Shown one piece after another: positions 46,999 to 54,865 of a stretch of 55,066 bases of DNA. The translations under genes and the position numbers were made by a program. Every line of letters begins with the position of its first letter. Within the stretch, counting starts at the first letter, position 1. Location: NCBI RefSeq assembly GCF_019634815.1, contig NZ_JAHCAP010000023.1, positions 1 to 55,066 on the forward strand. The letters run 5' to 3'. The DNA is from Dokdonella sp. (GTDB lineage Bacteria > Pseudomonadota > Gammaproteobacteria > Xanthomonadales > Rhodanobacteraceae). Under the pieces are notes generated by a model. That model saw only the letters and a program-made list of their open reading frames with translations. It searched no databases and was not told the DNA's origin.

Positions 46999-47628
46999 AT
47001 GTCCGAGATGCGCCCAAGTGCGGAAGGCTTGCGCGAACTGCCGCTGGCAGGTGCCAGTCTGCTGCTCGATGAGCACGTCTGGTCCGCCGCGCAAGCTGAT
47101 GCGCTGTTCACGGCGCTGCACACGGAAATTCCGTGGCAGACGCTGCGCCTGCGGATTTTCGGCCGCGAAATCGCCGCGCCGCGACTGGCATGCTGGATCG
47201 GTGATGCCGACGCCGTCTACACCTATTCGCGCACGCGCTTCGAGCCGCAGCCGTGGACGCCAACCACGACGCGCCTGCGCAGGGAACTGCATGCGCGACT
47301 GGGAATAGACTTCAACAGCGTGCTCGCCAATCTCTACCGTGATGGTCGCGACAGCATGGGCTGGCACAGCGACGATGAGCCCGAGCTTGGCAACGAGCCG
47401 GTGATTGCCTCACTCAGCTTCGGTGCCGTGCGCAGCTTTCGATTGCGCACGCGCAGCGTTCCGCGCAGGTCGCTCACGCTCGAACTCGCGAGCGGCAGCC
47501 TGCTGCTCATGGCCGGCCGTACGCAGGCGCTCTACGAGCATGCGCTGCCGCGGCGCATGCGCGTGAGCGAGCCGCGCATCAATCTCACGTTCCGTCGGAT
47601 CGTCGTGCAGCCGAATCGAGCGCCCTGA
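46999..47628 (+). CDS. AlkB-type 2-oxoglutarate/Fe(II) dioxygenase
   Basis: 209 residues from ATG 46999 (MSEMRPSAEG). Iron ligands H123 and D125 (GWHSDDE) and H181 (YEHALPRR); R193 and R199 (EPRINLTFRR) bind 2-oxoglutarate. NLYRDGRDSMGWHSDDEPEL is the AlkB hallmark. These enzymes repair N-alkylated bases in DNA or RNA. The gene is alone here, with no ada nearby. Relation to E. coli AlkB is only superfamily-level: this one looks like the shorter alpha-KG dioxygenase subgroup common in gammaproteobacteria. Confidence 0.9.
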   Translation: MSEMRPSAEGLRELPLAGASLLLDEHVWSAAQADALFTALHTEIPWQTLRLRIFGREIAAPRLACWIGDADAVYTYSRTRFEPQPWTPTTTRLRRELHARLGIDFNSVLANLYRDGRDSMGWHSDDEPELGNEPVIASLSFGAVRSFRLRTRSVPRRSLTLELASGSLLLMAGRTQALYEHALPRRMRVSEPRINLTFRRIVVQPNRAP

Positions 47629-47747
47629 AGCCGCTGCGAGTACGGTTTCCGAGGGGCGGTGGTGTTTTGCTCGACGTACAATCGCTGGCACTCCGGCGGC
47701 AAGCGGTTCGCGCTGATCCGGGTGCATGGCGTTCCAAGGAGGCGGCC

Positions 47748-48385
47748 ATGAAGCGTGAAATCAACTACAAGACGATGCGGGTGGTGGTCGGAATCATCGC
47801 CATCCTGCTGGCTCCGGCAGTGTGGTTGCTTGCGGGAGCGCATGTCGAATTGAATTCGATCAGCGCAGCGTACTGGAGCGATGCGCGCGATGTCTTTGTC
47901 GGTGCACTGGTCGCGGTCGGGTTCTTTCTGCTTGCCTACAACGGGCAGGGTGGAAAGGCGGATTGGGAGTTTTACCTCAGCAAGGCGGCATGCCTGTTTG
48001 CCGCTTGCGTGGCCTTGTTTCCCACCACGGATCCGCGCAGCGGCGGTGTGGCGCCGGCATGGGCGGTGAAACTGTCGAGCCTCTTCGGGCTGCACCCGGG
48101 GGACTTTCATACGCCGCGGCAGCGCTGTTGTTTGCTTGTCTCGTGGCGATGATGTGGTTCTTTTCGATCAGGGCGATGCACAAGGGCAAGCGCGGCCGCG
48201 CGATGTTCTATCGAACCGTTGCGATCCTGATGGTGGCCGGCATTGCTTGTCTGTACGCGATTGGCCGAATTCTTGATTGGCGCAATACGCTGCTGATTGT
48301 CGAGGTTTGGGGTCTTTCGTGGTTCGGCATCGGTTGGCTGACGGCGGGCACCTACAAGACGGATCCCGCGCTTGCCGACGCGTGA
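47748..48385 (+). pseudogene. Multi-pass membrane protein of unknown function, disrupted by a 1-base frameshift
   Basis: The gene starts at ATG 47748 after an ideal AAGGAGG and reads MKREINYKTMRVVVGIIAILLAP..., with about three membrane helices, to codon ~118. Near the run of five G at 48098-48102 the coding frame is lost: the rest (GLSYAAAALLFACLVAMMWFFSI... to ADA, stop at 48383-48385) is in another frame and contains about three more helices. One extra G would give an unbroken protein of about 212 residues (GLHPGGLSYAAAALL). The fragment in the first frame runs on to 48152. It may be a true inactivated gene, phase variation in a homopolymer, or a sequencing error. Six-helix layout, function unknown. 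Confidence 0.8.
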
Positions 48386-48515
48386 TGGCGGGAATCGACG
48401 ATCTGATCGTTGGCAGGCTCATGCTCCTTTCGATCTTGCACTGCACGCAGAAATTCTTCTGACTGGGCGCGAGGTCAAACGATAGAATGACCGGTCGAAC
48501 TGCCCAGAGGTGGTG

Positions 48516-49427
48516 ATGTTTCAGGCCAGTCTCCTGCTCATTGCGAGCTTTGCCGGGGTACATGCGATGTCCGCGAAAGCCCAAGCGTCCGCAGCGAATT
48601 CCGCGGACTACGTGAAGAGTGTCGAAACCTGGCGTGCGCAGCGCCTCGATCGCCTCACCGCGCCCGCCGGCTGGCTCAGTCTGGTCGGCCTGCACTGGCT
48701 GAAGGAGGGCGCCAGCCGCGTCGGCGCTGCGGCCGACAACGACATCGTGCTCACGGCGGGGCCTGCGCATTTCGGTACGGTCACGTTGGCTGACGGCAAG
48801 GTTTCGGTGCGACTCGATCCGACCGCAGGGGCGCTGATCAATGGTCAGGCCGGGGTCGGCGCGCAGATGCTCGACGATGCACACGAGGTGCCGACCACGG
48901 TGAGCGCGGGCTCGGTGAGCTTCTATCTGATCGATCGCAACGGCAGCAAGGGCCTGCGCGTGAAGGACAGCCAGGCCGAGGCGCGTACGCAATTCCGTGG
49001 CATCGAGTCGTTCCCGATCGATCCGGCCTGGCGCATCGAAGCTACCTGGGTGCCGTTCGATCCGCCACACACCTTGGAGACGCCGAACGTGCTCGGCCAG
49101 ATCGACAGCTATCCCGTCCCGGGCAAGGCGGTGTTCGAGCGCGATGGCAAGACCTTCGAACTGCTGCCGGTGATCGAGGTGCCGGGCGACAAGGAACTGT
49201 TCCTGATCTTCGCCGATCGTACGAGTGGCAAGGAGACCTATGGCGCAGCCCGGTTCCTCTATGCACCGATGCCCAGGGACGGCAAGGTCGTGCTCGACTT
49301 CAACAAGGCCTACAACCCGCCGTGCGCGTTCACCGGCTTTGCGACCTGTCCGCTCGCGCCGCCCGAGAACCGGCTCGACCTGCGGGTGACTGCGGGCGAG
49401 AAAAAGTACGCTGGCAGCGCGCACTGA
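48516..49427 (+). CDS. DUF1684 secreted protein
   Basis: 303 residues from ATG 48516, with AGAGG 5 bases upstream (two GTG codons before it are alternatives). Signal peptide MFQASLLLIASFAGVHAMSAKAQA. The DUF1684 domain is recognisable: YVKSVETWRAQRLDRLTAPAGWLSLVGLHWLKEGASRVG, then RDGKTFELLPVIEVPGDKELFLIFADRTSGKETYGAARFLYAPMP and DFNKAYNPPCAFTGFATCPLAPPENRLDLRVTAGEKKY. It is widespread in gammaproteobacteria without an established function. A hairpin follows the stop at 49426. Confidence 0.88.
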   Translation: MFQASLLLIASFAGVHAMSAKAQASAANSADYVKSVETWRAQRLDRLTAPAGWLSLVGLHWLKEGASRVGAAADNDIVLTAGPAHFGTVTLADGKVSVRLDPTAGALINGQAGVGAQMLDDAHEVPTTVSAGSVSFYLIDRNGSKGLRVKDSQAEARTQFRGIESFPIDPAWRIEATWVPFDPPHTLETPNVLGQIDSYPVPGKAVFERDGKTFELLPVIEVPGDKELFLIFADRTSGKETYGAARFLYAPMPRDGKVVLDFNKAYNPPCAFTGFATCPLAPPENRLDLRVTAGEKKYAGSAH

Positions 49428-49455
49428 GCCTGCCGGGTGGTCCCGGTTCAGGCTC
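49426..49455 (+). terminator. Hairpin after the DUF1684 gene
   Basis: GAGCCTG (49426-49432) pairs with CAGGCTC (49449-49455); an inner CCGGG/CCCGG stem with a 4-base loop extends it. It overlaps the TGA stop at 49425-49427. No U-run follows, so strength is uncertain, but the 12-bp stem is one of the strongest in this region. Confidence 0.5.
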
Positions 49456-49509
49456 GACCCGGATGATCGGCAAGCCGCCATCCGCGACCGGCCGGGCCCG
49501 AAGCCGGAT

Positions 49510-49538
49510 TTGGGCGGTGGCGGCGGCTCGGGTACACT
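49510..49538 (+). promoter_or_regulatory. Candidate sigma-70 promoter for the FKBP-family gene
   Basis: TTGGGC (49510-49515) and TACACT (49533-49538) have a 17-base spacer. The first gene start, ATG 49602, lies 63 bases downstream of the -10. Confidence 0.45.
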
Positions 49539-49601
49539 AACCCGCTTTGCCCGGTTCGTCGCGTCGCGGCGGGCCCAGATCATTCAATCGGAGACACACG
49601 C

Positions 49602-50252
49602 ATGAAGCTTGGTTGGTCACTCGCCCTCGCGGCGCTGGTTGTGGCAGGGTCCGCGTTCGCGCAGGACACCACCTCGGACAAGGGCAAGCTGTCCTACGCG
49701 ATGGGCTTCCAGATGGGTTCGCGTCTGGCGCCGCAGAAGCAGGACGTGGACATCGCGACCTTCACCAAGGCGGTGCAGGACGGTTTTGCCGGCAAGGAGC
49801 CGAGCGTACCGATGGCGGCGATGCAGGAAGCCGTGCAGAAGTACGAGCAGAAGATGAAGGCCGCGGCGGACAAGGAATTGGCCGACAACAAGCGCGCTGC
49901 CGATACCTTCCTCGCCTCGAACCGCTCCAAGCCGGGCATCGTGGCGATGCCTGACGGCACCCAGTACCGCGTCATCGATGCGGGCAATGGCCGCGCGATC
50001 ACGCCGACCAGCGAAGTGACCTTCCACGTACGCGTGTCACTGACCAGTGGCCGCGAGATCCGCAGCTCCTTCGTCGGCGAGCCGATCAAGGCCAAGGTTT
50101 CGGACATGGGCAATATCTTCGGCTCCAAGTCGCTGGTCGAAGTCATCAAGAAGATGAAGGTCGGCGATCACTGGATGGCCTATCTGCCGCCGGATCCGGC
50201 TTCGGGCAATCAGGTCTACGTGTGGGAACTCAAGATCGTCGACGTCAAGTGA
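49602..50252 (+). CDS. FKBP-type prolyl isomerase-family secreted protein with degenerate domain
   Basis: 216 residues from ATG 49602 with GGAGA upstream. Signal peptide MKLGWSLALAALVVAGSAFAQ. Residues about 28-110 form the helical N-terminal dimerisation domain of FkpA/Mip proteins (KGKLSYAMGFQMGSRLAPQ ... MQEAVQKYEQKMKAAADKE). The FKBP domain at about 135-216 is short and lacks several typical active-site residues: the VIxGW tryptophan is replaced (NIFGSKSLVEV) and the AYG flap loop is missing (PPDPASGNQ). It may act as a chaperone rather than an isomerase. Periplasmic or outer-membrane-associated location is inferred. Confidence 0.85.
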   Translation: MKLGWSLALAALVVAGSAFAQDTTSDKGKLSYAMGFQMGSRLAPQKQDVDIATFTKAVQDGFAGKEPSVPMAAMQEAVQKYEQKMKAAADKELADNKRAADTFLASNRSKPGIVAMPDGTQYRVIDAGNGRAITPTSEVTFHVRVSLTSGREIRSSFVGEPIKAKVSDMGNIFGSKSLVEVIKKMKVGDHWMAYLPPDPASGNQVYVWELKIVDVK

Positions 50253-50311
50253 TGGCGTGGTGACTCGCTGATGCGCCAGATCAGGCGCGACAGCGGGGCA
50301 GGCGATCAACC

Positions 50312-50340
50312 GCAAACGCCGCGCTCGCCGCGGCGTTTGC
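50312..50340 (+). terminator. Hairpin between the FKBP-family gene and DUF1289
   Basis: GCAAACGCCGCG (50312-50323) and CGCGGCGTTTGC (50329-50340) are exact inverted repeats of 12 bp with a 5-base loop. It lies about 60 bases after the stop at 50252. A weak ATTTG follows, so Rho-independent termination is plausible. Confidence 0.65.
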
Positions 50341-50356
50341 ATTTGTGGCGGCGTGG

Positions 50357-50551
50357 ATGGACATGGTGAATCCTTTGCCAAGCGAGATCGAGTCGCCCTG
50401 CATCGGCATCTGCCGGCTCGATGCCGATGGCTACTGCGTGGGCTGCCAGCGCAGCGGCGAGGAAATTGCGCTGTGGATCGGCATGAGCGCTGCCGAACGT
50501 CGCCACATCATCGAGGATGTCTTGCCGCAGCGTGAGGCGGCGCGGCGATGA
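50357..50551 (+). CDS. DUF1289 protein
   Basis: 64 residues; start taken at ATG 50357, with GTG 50345 and ATG 50363 also possible. IESPCIGICRLDADGYCVGCQRSGEEIALWIGMS has the CxGxC...GxCxGCxR cysteine pattern of DUF1289 and MSAAERRHIIEDVLPQ follows. A four-Cys metal site, zinc or Fe-S, is probable. It overlaps the CoA pyrophosphatase gene by ATGA, so the two are coupled. Confidence 0.88.
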   Translation: MDMVNPLPSEIESPCIGICRLDADGYCVGCQRSGEEIALWIGMSAAERRHIIEDVLPQREAARR

Positions 50552-51171
50552 ACGATTCAAGGATGGTCGATGCCGCGCGGCTGCGCCGCGCCGTGCGTGC
50601 GCTCGGCAATCCACCCGCTGAGCGCGGCTGGAATGCCGACGAACTGGCTGATGCATTCGATTCGTCGCCGCGCCACCGCGAAGCAGCCGTGCTGGTGCCG
50701 TTCGTGCAGCGGGGCAAGGATCTCTCCCTGCTGTTCACCCAGCGCTCGGGGCAGTTGCGGCAACACGCGGGGCAGGTCAGTTTTCCCGGCGGGGCAGTCG
50801 ACGCGAACGACGCAGGCGTGGTCGAGGCGGCGTTGCGCGAAACCCACGAGGAAATCGGCATCGCTGCAGCGGCGGTCGAACCATTCGGCTATCTCGATCG
50901 CCTCGATACCGTGTCGGGATTCAGTGTCACCCCGGTCGTGGCCTTCGTGCGTGCGGACTACCATCTGCGATTGGAAGCCGCCGAAGTCGATGATGCCTTC
51001 GAGGTGCCGCTCGACTTCATTCTCGCGCCGACGACCTTGCGCCGTGAGATGATCCATTGGCGCGGGCGCGATCGCACGATCTACGCCTTCGATTGGCAGG
51101 ATCGGCGCATCTGGGGCGTGACGGCTGCCATGCTCAAGAATCTCATCGACCGGCTGGAGCAAGTGCCATGA
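50548..51171 (+). CDS. nudL: Nudix CoA pyrophosphatase
   Basis: 207 residues. Nudix core RETHEEIGI near 96-104 preceded by FPGGAVDANDAG. The upstream LLFTQRSGQLRQHAGQVSFPGG matches the UPF0035/CoA pyrophosphatase signature L-L-x3-R-S-x3-R-x3-G-x3-FPGG. It hydrolyses CoA or its derivatives to phosphopantetheine and 3',5'-ADP. Coupled by ATGA overlaps with DUF1289 before it and the sulfurtransferase after it. Confidence 0.92.
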   Translation: MNDSRMVDAARLRRAVRALGNPPAERGWNADELADAFDSSPRHREAAVLVPFVQRGKDLSLLFTQRSGQLRQHAGQVSFPGGAVDANDAGVVEAALRETHEEIGIAAAAVEPFGYLDRLDTVSGFSVTPVVAFVRADYHLRLEAAEVDDAFEVPLDFILAPTTLRREMIHWRGRDRTIYAFDWQDRRIWGVTAAMLKNLIDRLEQVP

Positions 51172-52022
51172 CCGATTCGCCGCTGTTGTCCGTGGCCGAG
51201 CTGGCCGGCTTGAACAAGGCGGGCGATGTGCTCGTCGTTGATTGCCGTTTCGAATTGTCCGACCCCGGCAAGGGTGAACGGGATTTTCTTGCCGCGCACA
51301 TCCCGGGCGCGGTTTACGCGCATCTGGACCATGATCTGTCCGACCTCTCGCGCAAGGGCCTGGGTCGCCATCCCTTGCCCGACGATGCCCGCCTGTCGGC
51401 GATGCTTTCGCGCTGGGGCTGGCAGCCGGGTCGCCGCGTGATTGCCTATGACGATGCCGGTGGCGCACTCGCGGCGGCGCGATTGTGGTGGTTGCTGCGC
51501 CTTGTCGGCGAACGCGAGGCGCAGGTGCTCGATGGCGGCTGGGCGGCGTGGCGCGCGGCAGGCTTGCCGGTCGAAAGCGGCGAGGGCATCCATTCCGCAG
51601 GCACGGTTTCGGTCAGCATCGACCATGCAGGCGTGGTGGGTCTTGATGAACTTCAGGCTGCGCTTGCGCGGGGCAGCGTGCTGTTGCTCGATGCGCGCGG
51701 CGGGCCGCGTTTTCGTGGCGAAGTCGAGCCGCTCGACCGCGTCGGCGGGCATATTCCCGGCGCGGTCAATCGGCCCTTCGCCGAAAATCTCACCGCCGAT
51801 GGCCACTTCAAGACTGCTGCCATGCTGCGCGCCGAATACGGCGCCTTGCTTGGCGCACATGCGCCCGGTCAGGTCGTGCACAGCTGCGGATCGGGCGTGA
51901 CCGCTTGCCACAACCTGCTGGCGATGGAAGCAGCAGGCCTGTCGGGCTCGCGCGTGTTCGCGCCCTCGTGGAGCGGCTGGCTCGAAGATCCCGCGCGACC
52001 GGTTGCCACCGGCGCGGTCTGA
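51168..52022 (+). CDS. Tandem rhodanese-domain sulfurtransferase (SseA/TST-like)
   Basis: 284 residues from ATG 51168, overlapping the Nudix stop. Two rhodanese domains: the first, inactive, with VLVVDCRFELSDPGKGERDFLAAHIPGAVYAHLD; the second has VLLLDARGGPRFRGEVEPLDRVGGHIPGAVNRPF and the catalytic loop HSCGSGVTACHN (Cys240). The CGSGVTA loop matches thiosulfate:cyanide or 3-mercaptopyruvate sulfurtransferases, so its donor is not settled. It ends 6 bases before the convergent enoyl-CoA hydratase gene. Confidence 0.93.
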   Translation: MTDSPLLSVAELAGLNKAGDVLVVDCRFELSDPGKGERDFLAAHIPGAVYAHLDHDLSDLSRKGLGRHPLPDDARLSAMLSRWGWQPGRRVIAYDDAGGALAAARLWWLLRLVGEREAQVLDGGWAAWRAAGLPVESGEGIHSAGTVSVSIDHAGVVGLDELQAALARGSVLLLDARGGPRFRGEVEPLDRVGGHIPGAVNRPFAENLTADGHFKTAAMLRAEYGALLGAHAPGQVVHSCGSGVTACHNLLAMEAAGLSGSRVFAPSWSGWLEDPARPVATGAV

Positions 52023-52028
52023 TGCGAT

Positions 52029-52793
52029 CTATTTCTTCAGGCGCGCCACCAGCGCCTGCAGCACCGCTTGGGTCTGCGGCGCGAACCAGGCTTCGACGAA
52101 GTCGTCGATGCCGAAGGTAGAGGGATCAGCGAATGCCGCGGCAAGGTCGGCGCGCGCGAGCAGGCGCGTGGCGGCAAGCGCGTGCGGCGGCAGTGCGAGC
52201 AATTCATCAAGCCAGTTGCGCGCGCGCTCGACGACCTGGCTGATCTCGACCAGCTCATCGACGAAACCGAGCGGTTGCGCTTGCTCGGCGCTGATCATCG
52301 CGCCTGCCACCATCAGGCGTTCGGCGCGATACGCGCCGACGAGTCGGCGCAGGGCGATCTGGATCACTTCGGGCACGACCAGTCCGACCTGGACTTCGTT
52401 GAGGCCGATGCGAAACGGTTTGGCCGGATCGATGCTGTGCGCCATCACGCGGTAGTCGCACAGGATCGCCAGCACTGCGCCCCCGGCGGGGCTGTGGCCG
52501 GTGATCGCGGCGGCGACCGGAATCGGGCAGCGCGCGAGCGCGGCGCACAGGTCGAAGAAATCGACCCAGAACGCACGCATCGCGGCGCGATCCAGTTGCA
52601 GTAGCGTGGGCACGTCGAGCCCAGCCGAAAACATGCCTGGCGCTCCCGAGAGCATGAGCGCGCGGGCACCCTCTTCGGTCGCTGCTTCGATCGCGCTGCG
52701 CAGCGCACGCACGAGCGCGGGATCGAGCGCGTTGACCGGCGGGCGCGCGAGGCGCAGCTCGTGGATGCGGTCGTGGCGGATCAGGTCGAGCAT
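52029..52793 (-). CDS. Enoyl-CoA hydratase/isomerase family protein
   Basis: 254 residues from ATG 52793 (MLDLIRHDRIHELRL); an ATG at 52817 overlaps the upstream stop and would add 8 residues. Crotonase fold: RPPVNALDPALVRAL, ALMLSGAPGMFSAGLDVP (oxyanion loop) and AITGHSPAGGAVLAILCDYRVMA. The HSPAGGAV loop, rather than the H-x-G-G-G of hydratases, resembles delta3,delta2-enoyl-CoA isomerases. A substrate is not clear. It follows the DUF4139 gene by 20 bases. Confidence 0.9.
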   Translation of the reverse strand: MLDLIRHDRIHELRLARPPVNALDPALVRALRSAIEAATEEGARALMLSGAPGMFSAGLDVPTLLQLDRAAMRAFWVDFFDLCAALARCPIPVAAAITGHSPAGGAVLAILCDYRVMAHSIDPAKPFRIGLNEVQVGLVVPEVIQIALRRLVGAYRAERLMVAGAMISAEQAQPLGFVDELVEISQVVERARNWLDELLALPPHALAATRLLARADLAAAFADPSTFGIDDFVEAWFAPQTQAVLQALVARLKK

Positions 52794-52813
52794 GGGCGGA
52801 TATCCCTGGGGTT

Positions 52814-54241
52814 TCATTCGTCGCCGGCGGTCCAGCGATAGCGCAGGCGATAGTCGAGCGTGGCCTTGCCATTGGCTGGCACGTCGACGGCGAACTCGAG
52901 CTGGTCAGCGGTCTTGCGTGCGGGTTTCCGGCTCGAGGAAACCAGCTCCCAGGCGCGCCAGCGATTGGGATGTTCACGCACGGTCAGCGTGGTCGTGCTC
53001 TCGCCCGTATTCTCGAGCGTCACGCGAAAGCCTTCTTCCATCGTGCGCGCGGCGCGATCGACCGTGAACGCGGTGCGCTCGCGGCTGGCGTGGAGCGAAA
53101 ACGCGGTGCCCAGCACGAGGTTGAGCGCGCGTCCCTTGGCAGTGTCGCTGCTGCGGGCTTCGCCAAGCAATTCACTGTGCCCATCGCGATCGCGTGCGAG
53201 CACGCGCATGCGGCCGGCCGGCAGGTTTTCGGGCGCGTTGAACGACAGATGGCTCATGACCGGTTGCCCGGATGCGCCGTCGCTGCCTTCATGGAAATTC
53301 GGCTTGGCCGGAAACCAGGCGTTGCCGAATGACGCCAGCCAGCGCCGTGTGCAGTCGAGCTCGCTGCTGGCGTAGAGCGGCACCTGGGTGACGCTTGCAT
53401 CGGGCAGGTCGATCGCGCCATCGATCAGATAACTGCGGTAGTCGCCAAGCGAAGATTGTTCGGGCACGGCCCCGGGAGGCGGCGCCGCCATCGCCTTCAT
53501 CGCCATGCGCGGCATTGGTTGAACGCCGCGTTCGAGATTGGGTTCGCCGGCCACCAGTTTGATCGTTGCGCCGTCGTAGCTGCGACCGCTGCGATTGGCA
53601 ATGCTCGCCAGTGCGTCCAGGCGCATGCGGCAGCCGCCGCTGCGTTCATCGAGGTGGACGGCGTAGCCGGCGCGCCAACCCAGACCGGACGTGGGGTAGT
53701 CGAGTGTTGCAGTCTGGCTGCCTTCACGGGCGACATCGAGTGCGACTTGCAGGGTGCTGCCGGGCAGGCCGGTTCCTTCCGGGAAATCGATGCGCGCATA
53801 GCCACGCAGGTAGGCGATGCGGCCATCGGCATCGCGGATGGCAATCCGCTCGCCGTCGACTGCGACCAGCTCGCCGCTGGCCAGTTCGTTCTGCTCGCCA
53901 TCGCTCACCACCACGCGCTGACCGCGATGTGCGTCGAGCAAGCCTGCTGCGCCGGGCGCGATCACGCGTTGTCCGAGCACGCGTGCGGCATTGCCGAAAT
54001 CGATGTTGACCGCCTCGCTGTCGAGCAAAGTCGGCAGGCCACCGATGGTCAGGTTCTGCCGGCCGCTGCCGAGCGTGGTTGCGCGCTGTTCGTGGATCAC
54101 GGCGCGGCCATCGGCGATCGCCTGGGAACCGGCACCGAACAATTCGTCGCTGTCGCTGCGGTAGATGGTCACGGTCGGATCAGCGGCCTGCGCCGCGGTC
54201 GAAGTCAGCACGGCGGCGAGCGCGATCGGCAGGGGATTCAT
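52814..54241 (-). CDS. DUF4139 secreted protein
   Basis: 475 residues from ATG 54241, which has GAGGAA upstream. Signal peptide MNPLPIALAAVLTSTAAQAADP. DUF4139 architecture: an N-terminal beta domain then GWRAGYAVHLDERSGGCRMRLDALASIANRSGRSYDGATIKLVAGEPN near 190-240, an Ala/Met/Pro-rich loop with MAMKAMAAPPPGAVP, and the C-terminal GKGRALNLVLGTAFSLHASRERTAFT to DYRLRYRW segment. A similar C-terminal domain is known in mucoidy-inhibitor-like proteins; function is unclear. It sits upstream of the enoyl-CoA hydratase gene, 20 bases away. Confidence 0.88.
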   Translation of the reverse strand: MNPLPIALAAVLTSTAAQAADPTVTIYRSDSDELFGAGSQAIADGRAVIHEQRATTLGSGRQNLTIGGLPTLLDSEAVNIDFGNAARVLGQRVIAPGAAGLLDAHRGQRVVVSDGEQNELASGELVAVDGERIAIRDADGRIAYLRGYARIDFPEGTGLPGSTLQVALDVAREGSQTATLDYPTSGLGWRAGYAVHLDERSGGCRMRLDALASIANRSGRSYDGATIKLVAGEPNLERGVQPMPRMAMKAMAAPPPGAVPEQSSLGDYRSYLIDGAIDLPDASVTQVPLYASSELDCTRRWLASFGNAWFPAKPNFHEGSDGASGQPVMSHLSFNAPENLPAGRMRVLARDRDGHSELLGEARSSDTAKGRALNLVLGTAFSLHASRERTAFTVDRAARTMEEGFRVTLENTGESTTTLTVREHPNRWRAWELVSSSRKPARKTADQLEFAVDVPANGKATLDYRLRYRWTAGDE

Positions 54242-54295
54242 GGCGGTTTCCTCAAGTCGTCGGTTCAAGGGCTATCATAGCGATGACCAAGGAAG

Positions 54296-54402
54296 CGCTG
54301 AACAAGTCTTTGATCATTCCGGCGCAGGCTGGAATCCACCGCTTCAATGCTTTGCTGCAAGGCTGGATCCGGGCGTGCGCCGGGATGATGGCTTGTTCAG
54401 CG
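54296..54402. repeat. Palindromic element with nested inverted repeats upstream of the PCuAC gene
   Basis: Outer arms CGCTGAACAAG (54296-54306) and CTTGTTCAGCG (54392-54402) are exact inverted repeats of 11 bp. Inner arms TCATTCCGGCGCAGGC... (54314-54338) and its partner at 54364-54388 match at 20 of 25 positions and contain the GGAATCCA/TGGATCC ends. The whole is about 107 bp and ends 19 bases before the ATG 54422. It resembles MITE- or REP-type elements with CGCAGG-GGAATCCA cores known from Xanthomonads and Neisseria. Confidence 0.75.
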
Positions 54403-54421
54403 AAGAGCCAAGGAGAATGCG

Positions 54422-54865
54422 ATGTTGCTGCGAGCCATCTGTGCGGGGCTGTTGCTGCTGGGCGGTGGGGCCGCGTGGGCCGATGGACATCTGACTGTGC
54501 GCGATGCCTGGGTGCGGGCAATTCCACCGGGCGCGACGATCACCGCGGGCTATGCGACCCTGGGCAACGACGGTGATGCGCCAGTGACCATCCTCACCGC
54601 GCAAAGCGATGCTTTCCGCAGCGTGACCCTGCATGAAACCCTGGTCAGCGATGGCGTCGCCAGGATGCGCGAGATCCACCGGCTGGTGGTTGCGCCAGGC
54701 GCCACCGTCAAACTCGAACCGGGTGGCCGTCATCTCATGCTGATGTCGCCGCGCCATGCACCGGCCGTCGGCGAGAAGATCGGAGTCACCCTGCTGCTCC
54801 GCGATGGCCGGCGCATCGACACCTATTTCGACGTGGTAGCGCCCGCTGCGGGTGACGCAGACTGA
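54422..54865 (+). CDS. Copper chaperone PCu(A)C
   Basis: 147 residues from ATG 54422 with AGGAGA upstream. Signal peptide MLLRAICAGLLLLGGGAAWADG. The metal motif H-x10-M-x21-H-x-M is exact: H71, M82, H104, M106. The domain binds Cu(I) in the periplasm and helps load the Cu-A or Cu-B site of cytochrome oxidase. No cytochrome oxidase genes are in the window. Its last 43 bases overlap the convergent thioesterase gene. Confidence 0.94.
   Translation: MLLRAICAGLLLLGGGAAWADGHLTVRDAWVRAIPPGATITAGYATLGNDGDAPVTILTAQSDAFRSVTLHETLVSDGVARMREIHRLVVAPGATVKLEPGGRHLMLMSPRHAPAVGEKIGVTLLLRDGRRIDTYFDVVAPAAGDAD

Noticed and set aside
44581..47367. Long minus-strand open frame of 928 codons
   Set aside because: Antisense to the M20 peptidase, GNAT and AlkB genes. 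GC-rich DNA often yields such frames; composition is arginine/histidine-rich with no domain.
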